From Symbiodinium natans (Eukaryota > Sar > Dinophyceae > Suessiales > Symbiodiniaceae): 64,000 nucleotides of DNA. Position 1 is the first letter of the stretch. The number at the start of each line of letters is the position of its first letter. The position numbers and the translations under genes were made by a program. Under the pieces are notes generated by a model, which made no database searches, had not been told where the DNA came from, and saw only the letters and a list, made by a program, of their open reading frames with translations. The stretch lies in contig CAJNDS010000180.1 of NCBI GenBank assembly GCA_905221605.1, forward strand, positions 747,001-811,000, read 5' to 3'. Shown in pieces: positions 1 to 7,639 of the stretch.

Positions 1-150
1 AACACGCGTAGCGGACAGCAAATGTTAGTTAAAATTAAACCAGTAGGAACATCAATTCCAACTTTTGATATGCCAGAAAATATTTATATCACGATGCTTT
101 CAGAACAGATACTAGAAATACGCGATTTAGGACTAAAGGTATTTGATTAG
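1..150 (+). CDS. C-terminal end of an unidentified viral gene (5' end outside the window)
   Basis: An open frame runs from base 1 to the TAG at 148-150, giving 49 residues that end in DLGLKVFD. It shares the AT-rich composition and strand of the next gene and is followed at once by a hairpin, so it reads as the tail of a viral gene. The short hydrophobic ending could belong to a capsid or penton protein, but too little remains to identify it. That is a guess from position only. Confidence 0.45.
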   Translation, partial: NTRSGQQMLVKIKPVGTSIPTFDMPENIYITMLSEQILEIRDLGLKVFD

Positions 151-153
151 AAT

Positions 154-193
154 TTAATATTAACAAAATAATAATCTATTTTATTAATATTAA
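154..193 (+). terminator. Intergenic hairpin after the first viral gene
   Basis: The arms at 154-170 and 177-193 are 17 bases each with one mismatch and enclose a 6-base loop. The palindrome fills the 46-base gap between the stop at 150 and the ATG at 197, so it can end the upstream transcript. No T-tract follows, so a bacterial-type intrinsic terminator is unlikely. A mimivirus-like 3'-end hairpin fits better (inference). Confidence 0.6.
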
Positions 194-196
194 CTA

Positions 197-2557
197 ATGC
201 CATTAACACTTAATAATACAAATACATTAACAGCAGATAATATTGTTGTAAGTGGAACAGATTTAAGCGACTTATATGCAACAAAAACAGAATTAGGAGA
301 CATCAACACAGCAAACACTTCAAACATAGCAACAAACACAGCAGACATAGCAGTTTTAAACACAAAGCAATTACAAAACTTCCATAATATTAGTTCTGTA
401 TCACATATTTTAAATACTACTTATCAAACTAATTTACAACTATCAACAAATTTTTACAACAAGGTAGAAATAGACACGACTTTTACCAATTACTATACAC
501 AAACACAGATAGATACAAATTTATCTACTAATTACCAGACTAACACCCAATTAGGAACAAATTATTATAATAAAACCGAGGTAGATGCCTTAGTAGGTGG
601 TGGTGGTGGTTATAGTGATACAGATATTGATAATTTATTAGATTTACGTGTTCCCAAATCAGATTTTATTGATAGATTTAGCCCCAATCCTATTATTGAT
701 TGCAGTGCCCCGACTGTTATTCATAGTGGATTAACATTAAACAATTCAACAATAAATATAAGTCCAGTAGCGGGATTATTATTTAGCAACCAAACAGGAG
801 GAGGTGATAAAGTATTAGCAGAGTTTAAAAACGCAACTAGTTATATAACTTTACAAGGTGATAAAATATTTTGTAATAATACATCTGATAACGCAATAAA
901 ACAATTAGATTTATCAAATAATAATGCAGGATACAAAATGTCAGGAAAAATAGAAGCGCCGACAGGTGGGTTAGTTGTAGAAAATACAGCAGATGGTAAT
1001 TTATCATTTACAGTTAGAAATACTGATAATTATATTACTTTTAATAATGATAATATTGATTGTTATAATTCAGTTGGTGATACAGGTAGGATTTTAAATT
1101 TAAATAACAATGCTAATCAATATGTTAAATCACACTCCTTATTAGTAGATACAGGAGCAAATACATTAACGGGAGGATATACATTAGATGTTGTTGATAG
1201 TGCTATTGTTAGACAAAATTTAAAAGTAGATGGTAATTTTGATTTAACAAATGATTTAAATTTTGATGGAGAAAATGCGAATGTTAATAATTCTAATGGA
1301 TTAACATTTTATAAAAATACAACAGATGCCAGTAATGTTTTAACAATAAAGAATGCACAAGGGTATTTAAAATTTAATTCATTTAATATTAATGCTTATA
1401 ATACAAGCAATGACAGTTCTTCATTACTTTTATTAAATACTGCAAATGGTAATGGTGTCTATTGTTTAAGTTTAGGCATCGGAGCAATTCAAGGTGCAAA
1501 TAAATTAAATGTAAGCGGTGGGAATGCTAATTTTGGTGGCACTTCATCATTTCAAAATACATCAACATTTAATGGAGATATTTATGTTAATAATTCAGGT
1601 AGAATATTTCAAAGAGCGGACGTCAATAATTCATTAAATATTATTTCAACAAATGAAATTAATTTTTCATTACAGTCAAATAGAACAACCGACCCTACAA
1701 CCGGAACAATAGCACTGCAACTAAACGACACTAATGGAATTACTATTAATAGAGCAGTTACAAATAATCAAACATTTAATAGTATTGGTAATATCGTTGG
1801 TGAGGCAGACATTATTAGTTGGGGACGTTTTATGTTTCAAAACAGTAGTGAATTTAAGGAAGTGTTGGATACACAATATAAATTATATATTAGAAATGGA
1901 GACACAGCAGGGGAAATGAATTTAACAATAGGCTTGGAAAATAGCACACCAGAAATACAATTAACTGATGGTAAAGTTACTTTATTAGGAAATTTAGAAA
2001 TAACGCATGTTGATGTTTCAGGCTCACAGCGGGTATTAATAAATAATCCCGACACGGATGGGTTTATTAGATTAAGTAATAATAATTTATCAAGGTTAGA
2101 TGCCACAAATACAGGTGTTGATGTATACGGTTTCTTTACTACAACTAATAACGCCGATATTGGAGGAAATTTAACATGTGTTGCTCTAACTGAAACATCA
2201 GACGCTAAAATAAAAGAGAATATTCAAGAAGTAAATATTAAAGACTGTTATAAAGCAGTCAAATATATTAAACCAAAAACATACAATTTTATTAATGATG
2301 AAAGTAAAAAGAGTAATATAGGATTTATAGCAGACGATATTAAGGATGCTAAAATGCCCAAAGAATGGGATAACATCATATATTATAACGATGATGGAAT
2401 GAAATTATTAGCATATAATAAAACATCAGTTGTATTGTGGGGGTGTGTTCAAGAGTTAATGAAAGAGGTAGAAGATTTAAAGAAGGAGGTAAGGAAGTTG
2501 AAAGGCGAAGCCTCGCCAAAACCAAAGGCAAAACCAAAAGCAAAAAGTAAAGATTAA
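197..2557 (+). CDS. Fibre-like protein with C-terminal peptidase S74 (intramolecular chaperone) domain
   Basis: This 786-residue protein starts at an ATG directly after the upstream hairpin. Residues 35-135 hold short Asn/Thr/Tyr-rich repeats with the recurring pattern YYNK-x-E-(V/I)-D. Residues 150-650 are Asn/Asp-rich, as in beta-helical fibres. At residue 668 the sequence SDAKIKENIQEV begins the S74 domain, whose conserved SD-x-(R/K)-x-K motif marks the site where the chaperone normally cuts itself off just before the serine. A predicted coiled coil (residues 750-770) and a Lys/Pro/Ala-rich tail close the protein. In related phages and algal viruses such proteins form trimeric host-binding fibres, and the chaperone drives trimer folding. 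A surface fibre of the virion is therefore the likely role. The frame is intact. Confidence 0.85.
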   Translation: MPLTLNNTNTLTADNIVVSGTDLSDLYATKTELGDINTANTSNIATNTADIAVLNTKQLQNFHNISSVSHILNTTYQTNLQLSTNFYNKVEIDTTFTNYYTQTQIDTNLSTNYQTNTQLGTNYYNKTEVDALVGGGGGYSDTDIDNLLDLRVPKSDFIDRFSPNPIIDCSAPTVIHSGLTLNNSTINISPVAGLLFSNQTGGGDKVLAEFKNATSYITLQGDKIFCNNTSDNAIKQLDLSNNNAGYKMSGKIEAPTGGLVVENTADGNLSFTVRNTDNYITFNNDNIDCYNSVGDTGRILNLNNNANQYVKSHSLLVDTGANTLTGGYTLDVVDSAIVRQNLKVDGNFDLTNDLNFDGENANVNNSNGLTFYKNTTDASNVLTIKNAQGYLKFNSFNINAYNTSNDSSSLLLLNTANGNGVYCLSLGIGAIQGANKLNVSGGNANFGGTSSFQNTSTFNGDIYVNNSGRIFQRADVNNSLNIISTNEINFSLQSNRTTDPTTGTIALQLNDTNGITINRAVTNNQTFNSIGNIVGEADIISWGRFMFQNSSEFKEVLDTQYKLYIRNGDTAGEMNLTIGLENSTPEIQLTDGKVTLLGNLEITHVDVSGSQRVLINNPDTDGFIRLSNNNLSRLDATNTGVDVYGFFTTTNNADIGGNLTCVALTETSDAKIKENIQEVNIKDCYKAVKYIKPKTYNFINDESKKSNIGFIADDIKDAKMPKEWDNIIYYNDDGMKLLAYNKTSVVLWGCVQELMKEVEDLKKEVRKLKGEASPKPKAKPKAKSKD

Positions 2558-2616
2558 TTTTATCTAAATAAGAATATACGGGTTCTAAAACATCTAAATC
2601 ATGTGCTACTGAAAAT

Positions 2617-2787
2617 ATGAAGCAAATAAAAGAATTAGATATTAATGAAAAAACAAGAACAGATATGTTATTATTTAACACTTTAAAAGATGTTATTGAA
2701 AGAGTTGAAAAGTTAGAGGAAACAAAAAGCGATAAAATATATTATAAACTACCTGCTATAAATTTATGCAGTTATTCATTGATTTAA
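2617..2787 (+). CDS. Small viral ORF, possible coiled-coil protein
   Basis: The 56-codon frame starts at an ATG. It is open upstream to 2572, so it could also be the tail of a longer, broken gene. The product is Lys/Glu-rich with a heptad-like run (VIERVEKLEE) at residues 27-36. It lies between the fibre gene and the convergent ATPase, and its stop codon falls inside the shared hairpin at 2781-2817, which supports it being a real gene end. No family recognised. Confidence 0.4.
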   Translation: MKQIKELDINEKTRTDMLLFNTLKDVIERVEKLEETKSDKIYYKLPAINLCSYSLI

Positions 2788-2817
2788 TAATATTATTATC
2801 AAATAATATTATTAATC
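2781..2817. terminator. Bidirectional hairpin shared by two convergent genes
   Basis: The arms at 2781-2797 and 2802-2817 form a nearly perfect AT-only palindrome (one unpaired base) around the loop ATCA. The stop codon of the plus-strand small ORF (2785-2787) lies in the left arm and the stop of the minus-strand ATPase (2812-2814) in the right arm. One element can therefore end both transcripts. Confidence 0.7.
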
Positions 2818-3607
2818 AATCACTAGTTTAGCATCAAATCGTTTATAAAACATATCATTAACATCCCCTTTCATTAAGTTAATAAATAAAAAACTGTATG
2901 GTTCTTCTGTTGCTATATTATACACTTCTAATAATAGTTTCTTTGCTTCTTGTAGGTTTTTAGTATCTGCTACACTGGATTTCTTAATTAATACGGCGCT
3001 TAGTTCTTCAACCATTGTTTCTATTTCCTTATAATTCCTTAACCTGAAGAAGAATAACTGACGACTATTTACGCGAATGATAGGAGACAGCGCGTTAAAC
3101 TTTTGTGTGCTTGTTATGATGTTAATACTGTTGTGTCTCCCGCGGACATACAACTGATTTAATAGCGGTGAGTTTCTTGAGAATGCCTTACTATCAGCAA
3201 AATCATCCACTATTATCAGTATTGAGAATAATTTATTGTGGTTTTTCTTCTTCTGGTATTCAATGACTTTATGCTGTCTTTTTATCACCGCTTCTAATTC
3301 TTCGGGGATATACTCATCAAATAGACACTTTTCTTTCTCTAAGTTAACCTTTAAATTATCCTGAATATATTTTTTAACTGGTAACCAATTACTATCCACT
3401 GAGATGGAGGGGGACCATATATATATATATTCTTTCAAAGACATCTCTGTAAATGTCTAGTATCATTGACTGTAACAGAATGCCTTTTCCTGAACCTGAT
3501 GGACCTGTTATTATTTGTGAAAATGGTAATCGTGGTGCTATTTCATACTTAGATTGTTTAAAATCATATTCTTTAACATTAACTGGTTTGACTATAGGAG
3601 TAAGCAT
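2812..3607 (-). pseudogene. A32-like (FtsK/HerA superfamily) DNA-packaging ATPase, split by a frameshift
   Basis: Two overlapping minus-strand frames make up one ATPase. The first (3607 down to 3392) carries the Walker A motif GPSGSGKG near residue 36. The second (in frame from about 3444 down to 2812) carries the Walker B motif ILIIVDDFAD and a C-terminal part rich in charged and aromatic residues. This order and length of about 265 residues match the genome-packaging ATPases of Polinton-like viruses, virophages and poxvirus A32. The reading frame breaks at an alternating AT run at 3419-3430; one AT unit fewer would bring the halves into register. The enzyme would pump DNA into capsids. The break may be genuine decay, programmed slippage or a base-calling error in the repeat. 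Confidence 0.82.
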
Positions 3608-3648
3608 TATGATTATTACATAGAAGAATTATATGGTTTAAATATATA
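3608..3648. promoter_or_regulatory. Divergent promoter region between the ATPase and a small plus-strand ORF
   Basis: This 41-base gap separates the ATG of the minus-strand ATPase (3607) from the ATG at 3649. It is almost pure A/T. AATATATA abuts the plus-strand ATG, and ATATAATT lies upstream of the minus-strand ATG. It is the only place from which both genes can be started. Confidence 0.5.
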
Positions 3649-3795
3649 ATGAATAAATACATAGAAGTAATAAATGAGATAGAGAAACTAGATTATGTCA
3701 TAAAAACTCCAAGGTATAGAATGTGTTGTCACAGTCTGTTAGAGTTTCTTAAAGCAGTATGCTATTATATTAAGAATGTTAAAAAATCTAGTTAA
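3649..3795 (+). CDS. Small viral ORF of 48 residues
   Basis: The ATG follows the TATATA-like string directly and the frame ends TAA at 3793-3795, five bases before the next ATG. The product is basic and helix-like, with a CC pair near residue 26 and a hydrophobic C-terminal half. Its position in a tight co-directional run (3649-5604) supports it being a gene. No family recognised. Confidence 0.45.
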   Translation: MNKYIEVINEIEKLDYVIKTPRYRMCCHSLLEFLKAVCYYIKNVKKSS

Positions 3796-3800
3796 TGTAA

Positions 3801-4196
3801 ATGAGCGATACATCAAATGACAGTGGAGGAAGAGATAAAGGTTTTCATATTGATAAAAAAGGCTTTCATTGTATACCTTGCCGTTGTAAAAGGCAGTTTT
3901 ATCATAAGGAAACGAAGACAATTAAAGAAAACAATATAGTTACAACAGATACTGTTATTGATAAAAGAAATACTAAATTTGGTGGTAATGGGAGACATAC
4001 AAGCCCGGACGATATTTTTAAAGATGAAAATGCATTACAGACAGGTAGCGTTGAAATATGCGATACAGGATGGGGCAAATCTCAGATTACCCCAGAAGAA
4101 CTTGAAGAAAGGTTAGATAAATGTGAGACGGATATAATAGAAATTAAAAAGGATATTGAAGTCATAGCTAAACATGAGTTACATAAAATGGATTAA
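3801..4196 (+). CDS. Unidentified viral protein with Cys cluster and C-terminal coiled coil
   Basis: The 131-residue frame starts at an ATG five bases after the preceding gene. A Cys/basic cluster (CIPCRCKRQF) lies at about residues 24-33. The middle is polar. The last 30 residues form a charged heptad-like helix (EELEERLDKCETD and onward), suggesting self-association. No known domain is recognised. Its AT-rich codon use and spacing match its neighbours, so I take it as a real gene of unknown role. Confidence 0.6.
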   Translation: MSDTSNDSGGRDKGFHIDKKGFHCIPCRCKRQFYHKETKTIKENNIVTTDTVIDKRNTKFGGNGRHTSPDDIFKDENALQTGSVEICDTGWGKSQITPEELEERLDKCETDIIEIKKDIEVIAKHELHKMD

Positions 4197-4368
4197 AAAG
4201 TAGAATATATTATACAATTGACAGAGTACAGCGCCCAGACCGAATTGGAAGAAGGAGAAGAATAACACCCCCTGCAGTCAAGTCCCCTTAATACCTACTG
4301 CATATTTATAGATGGACGAGAGAAAGGGGACGCCTCGCAGGGGCTCGCGAGCGTTCGCGACAGTATCT

Positions 4369-4407
4369 TGATACATCTGTATAATTTGATACACATAAGA
4401 TGTATCA
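4369..4407 (+). terminator. Perfect 10-base inverted repeat downstream of the 131-residue ORF
   Basis: The arms TGATACATCT at 4369-4378 and AGATGTATCA at 4398-4407 are exact complements with a 19-base loop. They lie in the only long gap of this gene run (4197-4500). A GC-rich patch at 4326-4362 precedes them and contains the smaller palindrome CTCGCGAGCG. They could be a transcript end or a protein-binding operator. Confidence 0.45.
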
Positions 4408-4449
4408 GCTAATTCGTTTGAAGCTTCATTAAATCTTAAGGAAATGCAT

Positions 4450-4479
4450 AATTCATAACATTTCGTTATGTTATGAATT
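4450..4479 (+). terminator. Perfect 11-base hairpin just upstream of the zinc-ribbon gene
   Basis: AATTCATAACA (4450-4460) and TGTTATGAATT (4469-4479) are exact complements around an 8-base loop. The element ends 21 bases before the ATG at 4501. It may end upstream transcription or control the start of the next gene. Confidence 0.5.
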
Positions 4480-4500
4480 ATTTTGTCACCTGATTATATA

Positions 4501-4698
4501 ATGCTCGTTGTATTTGGTGAAACGCGAGAGGTTGAAGATAAACTATTAGAATGTAAGAGGTGCAAAAAGAAGTATCCGATGAATAACTTCTTAAATACTA
4601 ATAACAAGTATTCAACAACGACTTGCAAGTATTGTAGAGACGATTTGAGAAAGGAAGGTGAGAGAATGAAGATACAACAAAGTGTTCAAATGCGTTAA
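4501..4698 (+). CDS. Small zinc-ribbon (treble-clef) protein
   Basis: I chose the ATG at 4501, giving 65 residues, because the frame open further upstream offers only a TTG. Residues 18-46 contain C-x2-C, then C-x2-C 22 residues later (CKRC and CKYC), with a hydrophobic and Asn-rich linker. This spacing resembles the small zinc ribbons found at the N-terminus of endonuclease VII-like HNH proteins and in many algal-virus proteins. No HNH catalytic part is present, so a DNA- or RNA-binding role is inferred. TTATATA abuts the start codon. Confidence 0.6.
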   Translation: MLVVFGETREVEDKLLECKRCKKKYPMNNFLNTNNKYSTTTCKYCRDDLRKEGERMKIQQSVQMR

Positions 4699-4731
4699 AA
4701 CTTTTAAAACTTTTAATCTAAGTTTGTATAT

Positions 4732-5016
4732 ATGAGTGAGAGCGATGAAGTTGTTAAAAGCCCAATCAAGAAGTTAAAAGAAGAGGTTAAGAAGCTAGAG
4801 GAAACAGTAGCTAGATTAGTTGCGAGGGTAGATAATCTTGAGGAGAAGAAGAAAGGGAAGGAGAACCAAACACCTAATACAACTAGTTCAAACTATAACA
4901 ACAAAAGGAATGCATACATTAATAAGTTAAATAACAAAGATATTTTAAACCCGAAGGAAGAAACAAAGAAGTATTACGAAGTGCAGTATGATGCGGAGAA
5001 CGAGAAGTATTTTTAA
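4732..5016 (+). CDS. Coiled-coil viral protein
   Basis: This 94-residue protein has an ATG immediately after GTATAT. Residues 8-45 form a strong Lys/Glu/Leu heptad coil. The centre is Asn/Thr-rich and likely disordered. The C-terminus (KKYYEVQYDAENEKYF) is aromatic and acidic, like a docking tail. No enzyme motif is visible. It may be a scaffold or adaptor for its zinc-binding neighbours. Confidence 0.6.
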   Translation: MSESDEVVKSPIKKLKEEVKKLEETVARLVARVDNLEEKKKGKENQTPNTTSSNYNNKRNAYINKLNNKDILNPKEETKKYYEVQYDAENEKYF

Positions 5017-5073
5017 TGTATTTCAAGGAAAAAAGCATTTAAAGAAATAACGACTATATATATTAGTGTGAAA

Positions 5074-5604
5074 ATGGTCAATCAACAAGAACAGGATGAA
5101 ATAACAAATGACGATGTTGTCAAGGTTCATGATTACTTCAGGGAACTCAAGGAAGAGCGACGGAATTGTAAATGTAAAGATTGTAAGAAACACGAACGTT
5201 ATTCCACTCTGTATGAATTGTCACTACCAGAAAATATTATTCATAATATTTACGGCTTTGTTTATTTTTGCCGTAGTTGTCAAAAACGCCAGTTCAAGAA
5301 GGAGAGGATAGAGGGAATTATCAGACGTAATATACTACACATATATGATGTAGATAGACTTATTTTCTCAACTAAACATGACTTTCCCAGTTATGACAGG
5401 GTTAAAAATAGTCTGTTCAAGAAATTGTCAACAAAAAGATATACAGTGTTCAAATGGATATATGAGGATTGGATGGATATTAAAAATATTAATATTCGTA
5501 GTAAGATAAACGATTTTGGTTTTAATCCAGATGTATTTATTAGGGACTTTAATAAAATTGTTGGAACTCTTATGAATAAACCTGAGTTTGTCTTAATGGA
5601 TTAA
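5074..5604 (+). CDS. Unidentified viral protein with a four-Cys zinc-binding N-terminal half
   Basis: I start at the ATG at 5074, giving 176 residues, because the frame's extension to 5068 begins only with GTG. Cys-x-Cys-x2-Cys near residue 32 and Cys-x2-Cys (FCRSC) near residue 67 could hold one zinc ion. The C-terminal half is rich in Lys, Phe and Trp, with the run RYTVFKWIYEDWMDI. I recognise no family. It is the last gene of the viral run and is followed by a hairpin. ACTATATATATT lies just upstream of the start. Confidence 0.6.
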   Translation: MVNQQEQDEITNDDVVKVHDYFRELKEERRNCKCKDCKKHERYSTLYELSLPENIIHNIYGFVYFCRSCQKRQFKKERIEGIIRRNILHIYDVDRLIFSTKHDFPSYDRVKNSLFKKLSTKRYTVFKWIYEDWMDIKNINIRSKINDFGFNPDVFIRDFNKIVGTLMNKPEFVLMD

Positions 5605-5655
5605 AAAGAGGAATGAAGCAGAAAAACAGTAATTGAAAATATTTTTTTGAAAAGA

Positions 5656-5685
5656 TTTTGTTAATATTCCTTTATATTAACAAAA
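5656..5685 (+). terminator. Perfect 12-base hairpin downstream of the last viral gene
   Basis: TTTTGTTAATAT (5656-5667) pairs exactly with ATATTAACAAAA (5674-5685) around a 6-base loop, 52 bases after the stop at 5604. It shares the TTAATATTAAC core of the hairpin at 154-193, so the two may belong to one signal family. Confidence 0.65.
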
Positions 5686-6290
5686 CCTTGTATTATCTAC
5701 TGCCCTCCAAGCCCCGAACACGAAGTTTCATGTAGCATACGCGAACCACCCAAAATACCCTAAATTCTATCAACCCCCTCACGCCCATCGGGAAGATTAC
5801 AATACATTATTGAATAGTTTTGATAAGATGAATGAACCCCATCACGCCCATTGGAAAGATACGATTTTAGATAATTTTCCGGAAGAATTTTTATAAATGA
5901 AAGACCCGCTAATAATCAACGATAAAATTTAAGAAATTTGAGGAAAATTTAAAACGAGTGAGGCTAAACGATTTAAAAACGAATAAGGAGGATTGAAAAG
6001 AAAAAACGAATAAGACGAGATATAAATGAAAATGAATAAGGCTATATGACAAGATTTGATAGATTTTAAATTCGCTAAGATACAACAATATTTTTTGAGA
6101 AAAAATGTATTTTCAAAAAATGATGGAAAAATTGAGAAAAAATAGACTTGGAAAATGGATAAGGTGCGATGCGTGTTTTTGGTGAAAAATGTGATAATGA
6201 AGAAGGCTATGAGTTAGGATGTGTGAAAAATGAGTGAAAAATGATGTATGGGCGTGGGGGGGGGGTGTATGGATTGTTCCTATCTTCCAA
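5686..6290. other. AT-rich non-coding end of the viral segment and transition to host DNA
   Basis: No credible gene is present. Two imperfect direct copies of a motif around CACGCCCAT and GGAAAGAT lie near 5,781 and 5,842. The same CACGCCCAT core recurs in inverted orientation near 6,246, next to a G10 run. GAAAAATG-type strings are frequent (6,100-6,245). Composition changes abruptly at about 6,250-6,290, which I take as the edge of the insert. Confidence 0.5.
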
Positions 6291-6356
6291 GGGGCATGAC
6301 CATTGCTAACTGATTTTACTATTTTACTATTTTACTAATTTTACGCGAAATCGGGA

Positions 6357-6845
6357 GTTTGCATCTCGAAAACCCACCTGTGCCGGTCGGACCCAGAATT
6401 TCGCGAAATCCAGAAAAAAAATCCTCCTTCTCTCTTTACTTTTAATAGGATTTCCTCCACGGGCTCAGCAGTTTGCATCTCGAAAACCCACCTGTGCCGG
6501 TCGGACAAAGATTTTACTATTTTACTATTTTACTATTGTACTAATTTATTAATTTTACGCGAAATCGGGAGTTTGTATCTCGAACGAAAACCCACCTGCG
6601 CCGGTTCGACCCAGATTGTACTATTTTACTATTTTACTTACTAATTTACTAATTTTACGCGAGTTTGCATCTCGAAAACCCACCTGTGCCGGTTGGACCC
6701 AGAATTTACCACTTGCATCTCGAAAACCTCCTCTGGCATGTCGGATCCCAGGAAAGTTTGCATCTCGAACACCTACCTTTGCATGTGGGACCCCAAGAAA
6801 GTTTGCATCTCGAAAACCTACCTTGGCATGTCGGACCCCCAATTT
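6357..6845. repeat. Seven-copy repeat array at the viral/host boundary
   Basis: Copies beginning GTTTGCATCTCGAAAACC start near 6357, 6471, 6571, 6663, 6712, 6756 and 6801. They continue with a variable tail ending in the sense of CGGTCGGACCCA or CATGTCGGACCCC. The last four are tandem at about 44-49 bases; the first four are about 92-114 bases apart, with runs of ATTTTACT between them. The open frames across this stretch on both strands are by-products of the repeat and are not genes. Confidence 0.8.
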
Positions 6846-7485
6846 GCATGTCGGACAGAGGGATCCCGGTCCCAGCCTGGCTGTCCCTGTCACATTGGAT
6901 ACTCGCGCTGCGGATGCCCTGGGCCTGGAAGGCCTGTCCAACACGGATGATGCGGGCGGGGTTCGGGCAGGAGAGGGGGGAGTAGTAGTTCTCTTGCTCG
7001 CGCCAAGGCATGAGTTGGGAAGCCGTAAAGGCAGAGTTCAGCCACCTGTTGCCGGATGGGTCAGGGCATGTCAGAGCCATCAAGCCTTGAGCAGCGGCGC
7101 TTCTGACAGGCATTGGTCCAGCCTGGCCTGCAGGAGCGGCCACAACCGAAACGCACAAAACAGTCTACCTCAGGGTTGACCGATATCACAAGTGGCAAAT
7201 TGGGTTTCATCAGGCAAGTGTTGAGCAGTTGAGACGTAATCATCTGGAACAGTCCAACGCCTTCCAAAGGCTTACCCAAGCGGCCTGCACGTGCGCTGCT
7301 TGCCTGGTGAGCCCAGCGTCTTCCCGGAGTGGCAGCACGACCGCCCGGTATCTTCGGGGACAGGTGAGTGAATGAGAAGCCAGGTTCATAATGGGGACTT
7401 CTCACTTCGGTGTGGGGTTGTTAGATTTTAAACTCAACTCTTCTGCCCGAACTCTTCTCTTTGCCCGGTCTACTCCTAGAGATCA
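6846..7485. other. No gene recognised
   Basis: GC-balanced host DNA between two tandem arrays. Only short overlapping frames on both strands are present and none has a recognisable motif. Confidence 0.4.
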
Positions 7486-7632
7486 AGACTCCCTGGAGTG
7501 CCCAACCCAGAGACTCCTGGAGTGCCCAACCCCAGACTTCCCTGGAGTGCCTAACCGACTCCCTGGAATGCCCAACCCCGGAGCCTCCCTGGGTGCCCAA
7601 CCCCAGAGTCTCCCTGGAGTGCCCAACCCCAA
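7486..7632. repeat. Degenerate tandem repeat, unit about 25-30 bases
   Basis: Six copies of CCTGGAGTGCCCAACCC separated by short variable linkers (AGAGACT, AGACTTC, GGAGCCT and similar). All reading frames here are products of the repeat. Confidence 0.75.
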
Positions 7633-7639
7633 TTGGAAG

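Noticed and set aside
2376..2681. 101-codon minus-strand frame over the fibre gene end
   Set aside because: It is antisense to the S74 domain and its composition is the complement of that gene.
6357..6845. CRISPR array
   Set aside because: Repeat copies diverge, spacing is uneven, spacers are low-complexity ATTTTACT runs, no cas genes are present, and the context is eukaryotic.
6616..7179. Plus-strand and minus-strand frames over the boundary repeats
   Set aside because: The repeated residues (ASRKPT-like units) are the 44-base array in translation.
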